Shown here in pieces: positions 35,552-43,888 of a stretch of 64,000 nucleotides of DNA. The stretch comes from Nocardia tengchongensis (GTDB taxonomy: Bacteria > Actinomycetota > Actinomycetes > Mycobacteriales > Mycobacteriaceae), in assembly GCF_018362975.1 (NCBI RefSeq), contig NZ_CP074371.1:4774001-4838000 (forward strand), given 5' to 3'. Below the pieces are notes generated by a model. It was not told the origin of the DNA and ran no database searches. It was given only the letters and a program-made list of their open reading frames with translations. Every line of letters begins with the position of its first letter. The first letter of the stretch is position 1. The translations under genes were made by a program, and so were the position numbers.

Positions 35552-35601
35552 GATCGCTGAGAGCTCGCTGAGACCCGGGCCTCAGCGGTTTCTCAGCGCC
35601 G
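35552..35601. promoter_or_regulatory. Divergent pairs of 11-bp direct repeats between COG4705 gene B and the GPP34-like gene
   Basis: Reading leftward on the minus strand: TCTCAGCGAGC (35573-35563) then TCTCAGCGATC (35562-35552). Reading rightward on the plus strand: CCTCAGCGGTT (35580-35590) then TCTCAGCGCCG (35591-35601). Four boxes share (T/C)CTCAGCG with exact 11-bp phasing within each pair and point toward the two divergent genes. The same pair occurs before COG4705 gene A (26839-26860). Confidence 0.7.
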
Positions 35602-35619
35602 CCCGGGCAGGCTCGCTGC

Positions 35620-36105
35620 ATGGAATCGATAACCGACGATCTTGTGTGGTTGTTGCTGGACGACGCGACCGGGGAGGCTATTCGTGACCGCCGCGAGGTC
35701 CGCGTCGTGATCGAGGCGGCCGCAGGGCGAGCGGAGAAGCTGTCCGTGGTGGCGGGCCGTCTCGCGGAGCGGTCACGGGTCTGCGCCATGCCGATTCGAC
35801 GATGGGGAGTTCTCCCGGCCCGGTGTTTTCCCACGCTCGACTACAGCGGCAAGACGGCCTTGCGCGCATCGCTACGCGACGCCCTGTGGGGTGAACACCC
35901 GTCGGACTGGCGGATTCCCGCATTGATCGCCCTGCTGGCATCGGTCGACGCGGTGGCCTCCCAGTTCCCCGACATCGCGGTGGCCGAGGTCGAACGCGCA
36001 ACTGCCGACTTTCTGACCTGCCGGACGGACTGCCGGGACCTGGCGCGACAGGCTCGCGAAGCGATCTGTCGTGACTACGCGCGGTCATTCTGCGGCGCAC
36101 CGTAG
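35620..36105 (+). CDS. GPP34 (GOLPH3-like) domain protein, short form
   Basis: 161 residues. The start ESITDDLVWLLLDDATGEAI and the late segment WGVLPARCFPTLDYSGKTAL, RASLRDALWG, WRIPALIALLASVDAVAS follow the layout of bacterial GPP34 proteins (relatives of Golgi phosphoprotein 3, which bind phosphoinositides in eukaryotes). Bacterial members are usually about 200-230 residues. The middle part, including the usual LVVTD strand, is missing here, so this copy may be internally shortened. The function of bacterial GPP34 is unknown. It shares a divergent operator region with COG4705 gene B. Confidence 0.55.
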   Translation: MESITDDLVWLLLDDATGEAIRDRREVRVVIEAAAGRAEKLSVVAGRLAERSRVCAMPIRRWGVLPARCFPTLDYSGKTALRASLRDALWGEHPSDWRIPALIALLASVDAVASQFPDIAVAEVERATADFLTCRTDCRDLARQAREAICRDYARSFCGAP

Positions 36106-36185
36106 TTCTTCGCTGCGCCCTGGCGCGCACGAACGATCGCGGCGGGGCGTAGTTTGAGAGGGTCCTTTCGACGAGGCGAGTGCAT

Positions 36186-36560
36186 ATGCACGAGATGGCG
36201 ATTACCCAAAGTGTCATCGATGCGATCGGCGAACACGCGGCCGGTCGCAAGGTACACGGCGTCACCCTCGAGGTCGGTGCGCTGTGTGCGATCGTGCCCG
36301 ATGCCATGCGTTTCTGCTTCGAGGTGGCCGCCGAGGGGACCGTGGCGGAGGGCGCGTTCCTCGACATTCGAATCATCTCCGGCACGGCCCGGTGCCGGAC
36401 CTGTGGCAGCGACTTCACCCTGCTCGATCCGGTGTTGCTGTGCCCTTGTGGCAGTGCGGATGTCGAGGTGACCGCAGGCCGGGAGTTGCGAATACGATCG
36501 ATGGAGGTGAGCGACCCATGTGTGCTACCTGCGGATGCGGCGGCGAGACGGCCGGACTGA
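36186..36560 (+). CDS. hypA: Hydrogenase nickel-insertion protein HypA
   Basis: 124 residues. Zn/Ni metallochaperone that delivers Ni to the hydrogenase large subunit with HypB. The N-terminal MHEMAITQSVIDAIGEHA contains the Ni-binding His2, and the zinc site is CRTCGSDF plus CPCGS. The start at 36186 places His at position 2; ATG 36180 (MHMHEM) would add two residues. The C-terminus overlaps hypB by 43 bases. It is the first gene of the 14-kb hydrogenase operon. Confidence 0.94.
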   Translation: MHEMAITQSVIDAIGEHAAGRKVHGVTLEVGALCAIVPDAMRFCFEVAAEGTVAEGAFLDIRIISGTARCRTCGSDFTLLDPVLLCPCGSADVEVTAGRELRIRSMEVSDPCVLPADAAARRPD

Positions 36561-37336
36561 TCACCATTCCGCATACCCATGGCCCCGGCGAGGATCACGA
36601 TCACGCCCACCACGACCATGGGCCCCACGGTCACGACCACGCCGACCACGAACACGGCGTGGACCATGTCCACCTGCCGGTCACCGAGACGCTCTCGCTC
36701 GAGCAGAAGGTGCTGGCCAAGAACGACAGCTTGGCGCAGGAGAACCGGGAGTGGCTGCGCGAGCGCGGCATCCTCGCCTTCAACATGACGAGCTCGCCGG
36801 GCGCCGGCAAGACCACGCTGCTGGTCCGCACCATCGGTGAACTCGGGGTGGGCCCGATTGCGGTGATCGAGGGGGATCAGGAGACCCTGCTCGACGCCGA
36901 GCGGATCATGGCCACCGGATGCAAGGTCGCGCAAATCAATACCGGCGCCGGCTGTCATCTGGACGCGTCGATGACCCGCCGCGCCCTCGACCTGCTCGCG
37001 CCGGAGCCCGGCAGCCTGCTGTTCATCGAGAACGTCGGGAACCTGGTGTGCCCGGCGCTGTTCGACCTGGGCGAGAGTGGCAAGGTAGTGGTGATCTCGG
37101 TGACCGAGGGCACCGACAAGCCGCTGAAGTATCCGCACATGTTCTCGGTGGCGACCCTGGTGTTGATCAACAAGATCGACCTGTTGCCCTACGTCGATTT
37201 CGACCCGGATCGCTTCGCGGAACTCGCACGATCGGTGAATCCCGGAGTCCGGATCCTGGAGATCTCGGCGTCGACCGGGGCGGGTCTGGCGCGGTGGTAC
37301 GAGTGGCTGTCCGCGCAGCGCGTGCCGGTGCCGTGA
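36518..37336 (+). CDS. hypB: Hydrogenase maturation GTPase HypB
   Basis: 272 residues. Ni-binding GTPase. The N-terminal MCATCGCGG carries the high-affinity Ni motif, followed by a His-rich stretch at about 25-50 for Ni storage. GTPase motifs: SSPGAGKTTLLV (P-loop), INTGAGCHLDASM, IENVGNLVCPALFDLGE and VLINKIDLLPYVDFD. Start ATG 36518 lies inside hypA, so the genes are translationally coupled. Confidence 0.96.
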   Translation: MCATCGCGGETAGLITIPHTHGPGEDHDHAHHDHGPHGHDHADHEHGVDHVHLPVTETLSLEQKVLAKNDSLAQENREWLRERGILAFNMTSSPGAGKTTLLVRTIGELGVGPIAVIEGDQETLLDAERIMATGCKVAQINTGAGCHLDASMTRRALDLLAPEPGSLLFIENVGNLVCPALFDLGESGKVVVISVTEGTDKPLKYPHMFSVATLVLINKIDLLPYVDFDPDRFAELARSVNPGVRILEISASTGAGLARWYEWLSAQRVPVP

Positions 37337-37460
37337 ACTCTTGAGGCGTCCTCTGGCCGCGCATAGACTGACGTGATCAGGCTCACATCCTGGTCGGTCG
37401 TTTTCGAGATAACGGCAACGTCCGAACGCTGGCACTTCGCTTCGAAGGGTGGCACCTTTC

Positions 37461-38516
37461 ATGCCGACTAAAGAAGCAGTCGATGCGGAGCAGACGCTGA
37501 TCCACGTTCTCTGGATCAACGCGGGACTCAGTTGCGATGGCGATTCGGTGGCCCTGACTGCCGCCACCCAGCCCAGTATCGAGGAGATAGCGCTCGGCTC
37601 CCTGCCTGGCCTGCCCAAGATCGCCGTACATTGGCCACTCATCGACTACGAATGTGGCCCGACCGGGGGAGCCGACGACTTCCTCGAATGGTTCTTCAAA
37701 GCCGATCGGGGCGAGCTCGAGCCCTTCGTCCTGGTCGTCGAGGGGTCGATCCCGAACGAGGCGTTGCACGCCGAGGGCTATTGGTGCGGGTTCGGCAACA
37801 ATCCCGAGACCAACCAGCCCATGACCACCAGCGAATGGCTCGATCGGCTGGCGCCGAAGGCGACCGCGGTGGTCGCGGTCGGCACGTGTGCGACATACGG
37901 CGGCATTCACGCCATGGCCGGCAATCCGACCGGCGCCATGGGCGTCCCCGACTACCTGGGCTGGGAGTGGAAGAGCAAGGCCGGCATCCCCATCGTGTGC
38001 GTGCCGGGTTGCCCGATCCAGCCTGACAATCTCTCCGAGACCCTGACCTACCTGCTCTACATGGCCACCGGCCAGGCTCCGATGATCCCGCTCGACGAGG
38101 CGCTGCGCCCGAAATGGCTCTTCGGTGCGACGGTGCACGAGGGGTGCGATCGCGCGGGCTACTACGAGCAAGGCGATTTCGCCACCGAATACGGTTCGCC
38201 GAAATGCATCGTGAAATTGGGTTGCTGGGGCCCGGTCGTGAAATGCAATGTGCCCAAACGCGGTTGGATCAACGGTGTGGGCGGCTGCCCGAATGTGGGC
38301 GGTATCTGCATTGGTTGCACCATGCCCGGATTCCCGGACAAGTTCATGCCCTTCATGGACCCGCCGCCGGGCGGCAAGTTCTCCTCCACCGCGTCGGGTT
38401 TGTACGGCTCGGTGATTCGCAGTCTGCGGCACATCACCGGCCGCACCGTGGATCAGGAGCCGAGCTGGCGGCACAAGGGCGACAAGCTGGATTCCGGCGC
38501 GGTCCGGACCTGGTAG
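37461..38516 (+). CDS. hhyS: [NiFe] hydrogenase small subunit, high-affinity group 1h/5
   Basis: 351 residues; carries the Fe-S relay of the hydrogenase that oxidises trace H2. No Tat signal peptide, as expected for this group. The proximal cluster motif is CDGD at 25-28 (INAGLSCDGDSVAL), where Asp replaces the second Cys; a 3Cys/1Asp proximal cluster is known from the Ralstonia actinobacterial-type enzyme. Further ligands: GTCATYGG, CVPGCPIQPD, CDRAGYYEQG, CIVKLGCWGPVVKCN, CPNVGGICIGCTMPGF. ATG 37461 (MPTKEAVDAEQ) is preferred over GTG 37449. hhyL follows 13 bases on. Confidence 0.95.
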   Translation: MPTKEAVDAEQTLIHVLWINAGLSCDGDSVALTAATQPSIEEIALGSLPGLPKIAVHWPLIDYECGPTGGADDFLEWFFKADRGELEPFVLVVEGSIPNEALHAEGYWCGFGNNPETNQPMTTSEWLDRLAPKATAVVAVGTCATYGGIHAMAGNPTGAMGVPDYLGWEWKSKAGIPIVCVPGCPIQPDNLSETLTYLLYMATGQAPMIPLDEALRPKWLFGATVHEGCDRAGYYEQGDFATEYGSPKCIVKLGCWGPVVKCNVPKRGWINGVGGCPNVGGICIGCTMPGFPDKFMPFMDPPPGGKFSSTASGLYGSVIRSLRHITGRTVDQEPSWRHKGDKLDSGAVRTW

Positions 38517-38529
38517 GGAAGGCAATCCG

Positions 38530-40326
38530 ATGACCGAGATCATTCCCGAGCCCTCGCACCGCCGGATCGAACCGGATTCCCTCGTCGAGATGGCCTGGGA
38601 TCCGATCACCCGCATCGTCGGCAGTCTGGGCATCTACACCAAGATCGATTTCGCGAATCAGGAGGTGGTCGAGTGCCACAGCACCTCCTCGATCTTTCGC
38701 GGATACTCGATCTTCTTGCGCGGCAAGGATCCTCGTGACGCGCACTTCATCACCAGCCGCATCTGCGGCATCTGCGGCGACAACCACGCCACCTGTTCGT
38801 GCTACTGCCAGAACATGGCCTACGGGGTGAAGCCGCCGCATCTGGGCGAATGGATCGTCAACCTCGGCGAGGCCGCCGAGTACATGTTCGACCACAACAT
38901 CTTCCAGGAGAACCTGGTCGGCGTGGACTTCTGCGAGAAGATGGTGTCCGAGACCAACCCGGGCGTGCTCGCGTTGGCCGAGAAGACCGAGGCGCCGCAC
39001 GCGCAGGCGCACGGCTACCGCACCGTCGCCGACATCATGCGCGCGCTCAACCCCTTCACCGGCGACTTCTATCGCGAGGCGCTGCAGGTCAGCCGCTACA
39101 CGCGAGAGATGTTCTGCCTCATGGAGGGCCGGCACGTGCACCCGTCGACGCTGTATCCCGGCGGGGTCGGCACGGTCGCCACCATCCAGCTGATGACCGA
39201 CTACATGACCCGGCTCATGCGCTACGTCGAGTTCATGAAGAAGGTCGTGCCCATGCACGACGACCTGTTCGACTTCTTCTACGCGGCGCTGCCCGGCTAC
39301 AACCGGGTCGGCCTGCGGCGCACGCTGCTGGGCTGCTGGGGCTCGTTCCAGGATCCGGAGGTGTGCAACTTCGCCTACAAGGACATGGAGAACTGGGGCA
39401 ACGCGATGTTCGTGACCCCCGGCGTCGTGGTGGACGGCAAACTGGTCACCCACTCGCTGGTGGACATCAATCTCGGTCTCCGAATCCTTTTGGGCAGTTC
39501 GTATTACGAGGACTGGACCGACCAGGAGATGTTCGTCACCACCGATCCGCTGGGCAATCCGGTGGACCGCCGCCATCCCTGGAATCAGCACACCAATCCC
39601 AGCCCGCAGAAGCGCGACCTGGAGGACAAGTACAGCTGGGTGATGTCGCCACGCTGGTTCGACGGCAAGGATCATCTCGCGCTCGACACCGGCGGCGGAC
39701 CGCTGGCCCGACTGTGGTCCACCGCGCTGGCGGGGCTGGTCGACATCGGCTACGTGAAGTCCACCGGCCACAGCGTGCAGATCAATCTGCCCAAGACGGC
39801 GCTGCAGGGTCCGGTCGAATTCGAGTGGACGATACCGGCTTTCGGCAGCAATACCATCGAGCGCAATCGCGCCCGCACCTACTTCCAGGCCTATGCCGCG
39901 GCGTGCGCGCTGCACTTCGCGGAGAAGGCGCTCGAGGAGATCCGAGCCGGCCGGACCAAGACCTGGGAGTCGTTCGAGGTGCCCGACGAGAGCATCGGCT
40001 GCGGTTTCACCGAGGCCGTGCGCGGCGTGCTGTCGCACCACATGGTGATCCGGGACGGCAAGATCGCCAACTACCATCCGTATCCGCCCACACCCTGGAA
40101 CGCCAGCCCGCGCGACAGTTTCGGAACTCCGGGACCGTACGAGGACGCCGTGCAGGGACAGCCGATCTTCGAGGAGAACGATCGGGAGCACTTCAAGGGC
40201 ATCGACATCATGCGCACCGTCCGCAGTTTCGATCCCTGCTTGCCCTGCGGTGTGCACATGTATCTGGGTGGCGGCAAGTCCTTGGACCTGCTCCACTCAC
40301 CCACCCAGGCGCTGACCGCTGAATAG
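38530..40326 (+). CDS. hhyL: [NiFe] hydrogenase large subunit, high-affinity group 1h/5
   Basis: 598 residues; binds the NiFe(CN)2CO site. N-terminal ligands Cys79 and Cys82 in SRICGICGDNHATC; C-terminal ligands Cys570 and Cys573 in DPCLPCGVH. A tail of 22 residues after His576 (MYLGGGKSLDL...) is the expected substrate of the dedicated endoprotease encoded at 44.0 kb. Partner of hhyS just upstream. The preceding block GKDPRDAHFITSRI matches the group. The enzyme lets aerobic actinobacteria live on atmospheric H2 during starvation. Catalytic residues all look intact. Confidence 0.96.
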   Translation: MTEIIPEPSHRRIEPDSLVEMAWDPITRIVGSLGIYTKIDFANQEVVECHSTSSIFRGYSIFLRGKDPRDAHFITSRICGICGDNHATCSCYCQNMAYGVKPPHLGEWIVNLGEAAEYMFDHNIFQENLVGVDFCEKMVSETNPGVLALAEKTEAPHAQAHGYRTVADIMRALNPFTGDFYREALQVSRYTREMFCLMEGRHVHPSTLYPGGVGTVATIQLMTDYMTRLMRYVEFMKKVVPMHDDLFDFFYAALPGYNRVGLRRTLLGCWGSFQDPEVCNFAYKDMENWGNAMFVTPGVVVDGKLVTHSLVDINLGLRILLGSSYYEDWTDQEMFVTTDPLGNPVDRRHPWNQHTNPSPQKRDLEDKYSWVMSPRWFDGKDHLALDTGGGPLARLWSTALAGLVDIGYVKSTGHSVQINLPKTALQGPVEFEWTIPAFGSNTIERNRARTYFQAYAAACALHFAEKALEEIRAGRTKTWESFEVPDESIGCGFTEAVRGVLSHHMVIRDGKIANYHPYPPTPWNASPRDSFGTPGPYEDAVQGQPIFEENDREHFKGIDIMRTVRSFDPCLPCGVHMYLGGGKSLDLLHSPTQALTAE

Positions 40327-40356
40327 CGGTCGCGCCGATACCGGGAGGCGAGCGCG

Positions 40357-41274
40357 GTGAACGACCGACCCGAGAACCACCGCGCTCCGACCGCCGACAC
40401 CGATCGCGGGCGCGAGGCCGGCGAGCGGATCGACACGCTGCTGAGTGCCCTGTCCGCCGCCGGGCCGGTGGCGCGTGAGCGCGCGGAGGCACTGGTCGGT
40501 GAGATCGTCGGGCTCTACGGCGCCGGGCTGGAACGGGTCGTCGGGCTGCTCGAGCCCGAGGCCGTCGAGCGGTTGGCGGCCGACGATCTGATCGCCAGCC
40601 TGCTGCTGGTCCACGGGCTGCACCCGCACGACACGCTCACCCGGGTGCGCACGGCGCTGGACGGGGTCCGCCCGTACCTGGGCTCGCACGGCGGTGACGT
40701 GGCGGTGGTGGAGGTGGCCGGCGGCGTGCTGCGACTGGCGTTCTCCGGCAGTTGCCGCAGTTGCCCGTCCTCCTCGGTGACCCTGGAGCTGGCCGTGGAG
40801 GATGCGGTGCGCGCCGCCGCGCCGGAGATCGAGACCATCGAAGTGGTGGCGGCCGAACCGGATTCGAATGCCGGGGTGATCCCGGCGGAGTCGCTGCTGG
40901 CCCGCATCCACAGCAACGGCGAGCACGGCGGGCACTGGATCGGGGCGCCCGAACTGGCGCAGCTCGGTGCCGGTGAGGTGGGTGGTTTCGCGGTGGCCGG
41001 CGCGGCCGTGCTGGCCTGCCGGGTCGGCGACGACCTGTTCGTCTACCGCGATCACTGTGCCTCGTGCGGGAATTCGATGGCGGGAGCGGCGCTGCATCGC
41101 CGGGCCGGATTCGGGTCCGGCGCGGCCGTGCTGCGGTGTCCGGTCTGCCGGGCGCACTTCGACGTCGTGCACGCGGGCGCCCGCCTGGACGGCGACGGTC
41201 ATCTGGAACCGCTGCCGGTCCTGATCCGCTCGGGTACGCCGCAGGTGGCGATGCCGATGGAGGCGGCCGGATGA
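40357..41274 (+). CDS. NifU-domain protein fused to a Rieske-like domain
   Basis: 305 residues. After a helical N-terminus (~75 residues) comes a NifU C-terminal Fe-S scaffold domain (VRPYLGSHGGDVAVVEVAGG, then GSCRSCPSSSVTLELAVEDA) with the CxxC pair. From about 190 on there is a Rieske-like beta domain (VLACRVGDDLFVYRDHCASC), where the usual CxH...CxxH ligands read CASC...CPVC, so the site is four Cys rather than Cys2His2. It could hold a rubredoxin-type metal or Zn. This protein type accompanies group 1h hydrogenases and may carry electrons or clusters for HhyS. GTG 40357; stop overlaps the next start. Confidence 0.85.
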   Translation: MNDRPENHRAPTADTDRGREAGERIDTLLSALSAAGPVARERAEALVGEIVGLYGAGLERVVGLLEPEAVERLAADDLIASLLLVHGLHPHDTLTRVRTALDGVRPYLGSHGGDVAVVEVAGGVLRLAFSGSCRSCPSSSVTLELAVEDAVRAAAPEIETIEVVAAEPDSNAGVIPAESLLARIHSNGEHGGHWIGAPELAQLGAGEVGGFAVAGAAVLACRVGDDLFVYRDHCASCGNSMAGAALHRRAGFGSGAAVLRCPVCRAHFDVVHAGARLDGDGHLEPLPVLIRSGTPQVAMPMEAAG

Positions 41275-41906
41275 ATCCCGCGTTCGGCGTGCTGCGCAGG
41301 CTCGCGACGTCCCCGCCCGCCCCGGCGCCGGCGGGGGAGCGGTGTGAGATGTGCGGTGAAGGCATCGCCGACACGCACAGCCATGTCGTGAATATCGAAG
41401 GCAGGCAACTCATGTGCGTCTGCCGGGCCTGCTATCTGCTGTTCACCGACCGCACCGCGAACCTGCGCTATCGGGCGGTCCCGGATCGCTGCCTGGCCTT
41501 CCCGGGGGTCGGTATCGGCCCGGGGGAGTGGGATGCCCTGCAGATTCCGGTCGGCCTGGCTTTCTTCTTCCGTAACTCCGCGCTGGGGCGCACGGTGGCG
41601 TTCTATCCCGGTCCGGCCGGCGCCACCGAATCCGAACTGCCGCTGGACCAGTGGAACGCGATCCTGGATCGCCATCCCGAGCTCGCGCAGGCCGATGACG
41701 ATGTCGAGGCGGTGCTGATCCACTTGCCGGAGCGCGGCGGCTCCCCGACCTGTCTGTTGTTGCCGATCGACGCCTGCTACGAATTCGTGGGGCGGATGCG
41801 GTTGCTGTGGCGCGGATTCGACGGCGGGCAGGAGGCCCGCCGCTACATCGAGGACTTCCTGGCGGCCATGACCGCGCGGGCCCGGGTCGCGGGAGGCGCG
41901 TCGTGA
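41271..41906 (+). CDS. DUF5947 hydrogenase-associated protein
   Basis: 211 residues. The N-terminal segment has a probable zinc site: CEMCGEGIADTHSHVVNIEG then MCVCRACYLLF. The rest is an alpha/beta domain (RYRAVPDRCLAFPGVGIGPG, LAFFFRNSALGRTVAFYPGP) of unknown role. DUF5947 is found almost only in operons for actinobacterial-type hydrogenases. ATG 41271 overlaps the upstream stop and the stop overlaps the next GTG, so it is embedded in the operon. A part in assembly or electron transfer is inferred from context only. Confidence 0.85.
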   Translation: MNPAFGVLRRLATSPPAPAPAGERCEMCGEGIADTHSHVVNIEGRQLMCVCRACYLLFTDRTANLRYRAVPDRCLAFPGVGIGPGEWDALQIPVGLAFFFRNSALGRTVAFYPGPAGATESELPLDQWNAILDRHPELAQADDDVEAVLIHLPERGGSPTCLLLPIDACYEFVGRMRLLWRGFDGGQEARRYIEDFLAAMTARARVAGGAS

Positions 41907-42548
41907 GCCCGGCGTATTCGATCACCTTCGCGGTGCTGGGCATCCGGCCCGAACCGTATGCCGTGACGCCGACGCTGTCGGCCCGGATCGGCATCGCTGC
42001 GCTGTCCGAGGAGCCGGTGCATGCCATCGCCCTGCGCGCCCAGGTGCGGATCGACCCGAACCGGCGCTCCTACACCGACGAGGAGGGCGCGGGGCCTGAC
42101 CGATCTGTTCGGTCCCCGGGAACGCTGGGCCGACACGCAGCGCTCGTTTCTGTGGATGCATTGCGCGACCATGGTTCCCGGCTTCACCAGTGGCGGCACC
42201 GAGGTGGATCTGCCGATGCTGTGCACCTACGACCTCGAGGTAGCGGGTTCGAAGTATCTGCACGCGCTGCGCGACGGCACCGTGCCGCTGTCGTTTCTGT
42301 TCAGCGGCACCGTGTTCATCCGGGGCGCCACCGGTTTCGCGGTGCAGCAGGTGCCGTGGGACCGCGACGACCGGTACAATATGCCGGTGTCGGTGTGGCG
42401 GGATCTGATGGCCGCCCACTTCCCGGACTCGGGCTGGGTGCGATTGTCGCGCGAGACGCTCGATGCGCTGTCCGCCTTCAAATCCGGTCGCGGCCTGCTC
42501 GGCTACGACCAGGCGGTGCGTGACCTGCTCGCCGCGGGAGGCGCGTGA
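41903..42548 (+). CDS. DUF6084 hydrogenase-associated protein (frameshifted)
   Basis: GTG 41903 begins SPAYSITFAVLGIRPEPYAV and VHAIALRAQVRIDPNRRSYT. At 42085-42087 one G too many in GGG breaks the frame; without it the reading is YTDEEARGLTDLFGPRERWA and continues through FLWMHCATMVPGFTSGGTEV, DLEVAGSKYLHALRDGTVPL and SVWRDLMAAHFPDSGWVRLS to the stop at 42548. The restored product is about 214 residues. DUF6084 is a companion of group 1h hydrogenases with no known activity. Overlaps (GTGA and TGATG) tie it to both neighbours. Confidence 0.83.
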
Positions 42549-43873
42549 TGAGCGCCGATATCGCCGCCCGGGCGGCGGCGCGCGCGGTGGCCGACGCGGT
42601 GCTCTACGAGGGATACCTGCTGTACCCCTACCGGGCGAGCGCGCGGAAGAACGTGTGCCGCTGGCAGTTCGGTGTACTCGGACCCGAGCGGGCGGCCGCC
42701 GACGGGCTGGGCGAGGACTCCGAGCTGGCCACGCAGTTCCCGGTCACGGCCGGCGAGTCGGCGCGGATCAGCGTCGCGGTGCGGTTCCTGCACCGGCAGC
42801 GGCGCACGGTCCGGAGCCCGGACGGCACGCCCGTCGCGGAACTGCATACTGCCGGGCGGTCCTGGCTGAGCTGGGACGAAGCCGTCGAACAGGAGCACGA
42901 CATCGGCCCGATCCCGCTGGTGCACAGCGTGTTTCCGTTCACGATCCCCGGCGCCGAGGAGACCGAGGCGATCAGCGACGACGCCGGCGGTGTGGTCGGT
43001 TCGATGCTGCGCACCCGGGAACCGCTGCGCGGCGAACTCGAACTGTCGGTCGACATTATCGGCGGCTATCGGCGGGTGAGCATCGTCCTGCGCAACACCG
43101 GCGCGGCCGCCACCGACCCCGATGACGCGCTGGCCCGCTCACTGCTGGGCGCGCACCTGATCCTCGAGCTGGACGGCGGACGGTTCCATTCGCTCACCGA
43201 TCCGCCTGCCGACGCCGCCGCGGTTGTCGAAAGCTGTTGCCAGCACCGCTGTTTCCCGGTGCTGGCGGGCCCGCCCGGGCAGCAGGAGCTGCTGCTGGTC
43301 TCCCCGATCATCCTCTACGACCATCCCGAGATCGCCCCGCAGAGCCAGGGCCCGCTGTTCGACTCCACCGAGATCGACGAGATCCTGGCGTTGCGGGTGC
43401 TGACCATGACCGACGACGAGAAGCGCGAGGCGCGCGCCACTGACCCGCTCGCCGCGGAGATCATCGATCGCTGCGAGCGCCTCGACGCCGAGCGGCAGGA
43501 ATCCCTGCACGGAGTGCTGCGGGAGGACCCGTCCCCACGGGTGCTGCCCACCCTCGAGGACGGCGTCGACTGGTGGGATCCGCTGGCCGACAGCGCCGTC
43601 GCACCCGACACCGACGCGGTGGCGGTGGCCGGGGTGCTGGTGCGCAAGGGCAGCCGGGTGCGGTTGCATCCCGGGCGCCGCGCCGACGCGCAGGACCTGT
43701 TCTATGCCGGGCGCACCGCCAGGGTGGTCACCGTGCACGAGGACGTGGACGGTGGCGTGCACGTCGGCGTGGTCGCCGAGGACGACCCCGCGGCCGAACT
43801 GCACGAATGGTATGGGCGCTACCTGTATTTCGCCCCCGACGAGATCGAGCCGCTGGACGGCTCGCCCGAATGA
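42548..43873 (+). CDS. Uncharacterised 441-residue hydrogenase-operon protein
   Basis: I recognise no domain with a known activity. The N-terminus (VADAVLYEGYLLYPYRASAR, KNVCRWQFGVLGPE) is well ordered. The middle is beta-rich (LELSVDIIGGYRRVSIVLRN), with a conserved-looking Cys-Cys in VVESCCQHRCFPVLAG. The C-terminal part ends in a small barrel-like stretch (VLVRKGSRVRLHPGRRADAQ, GRTARVVTVHEDVDGGVHVG, WYGRYLYFAPDEIEPL). Proteins with this layout occur in actinobacterial hydrogenase operons. Start ATG 42548 overlaps the DUF6084 stop. Possible roles in assembly or anchoring are inference. Confidence 0.8.
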   Translation: MSADIAARAAARAVADAVLYEGYLLYPYRASARKNVCRWQFGVLGPERAAADGLGEDSELATQFPVTAGESARISVAVRFLHRQRRTVRSPDGTPVAELHTAGRSWLSWDEAVEQEHDIGPIPLVHSVFPFTIPGAEETEAISDDAGGVVGSMLRTREPLRGELELSVDIIGGYRRVSIVLRNTGAAATDPDDALARSLLGAHLILELDGGRFHSLTDPPADAAAVVESCCQHRCFPVLAGPPGQQELLLVSPIILYDHPEIAPQSQGPLFDSTEIDEILALRVLTMTDDEKREARATDPLAAEIIDRCERLDAERQESLHGVLREDPSPRVLPTLEDGVDWWDPLADSAVAPDTDAVAVAGVLVRKGSRVRLHPGRRADAQDLFYAGRTARVVTVHEDVDGGVHVGVVAEDDPAAELHEWYGRYLYFAPDEIEPLDGSPE

Positions 43874-43888
43874 AAGGAAGGGCCCGAG

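Noticed and set aside
38434..40296. 620-codon open frame antisense to hhyL
   Set aside because: High GC leaves long antisense frames open; the plus strand encodes a complete hydrogenase subunit and the antisense product has no recognisable domain.
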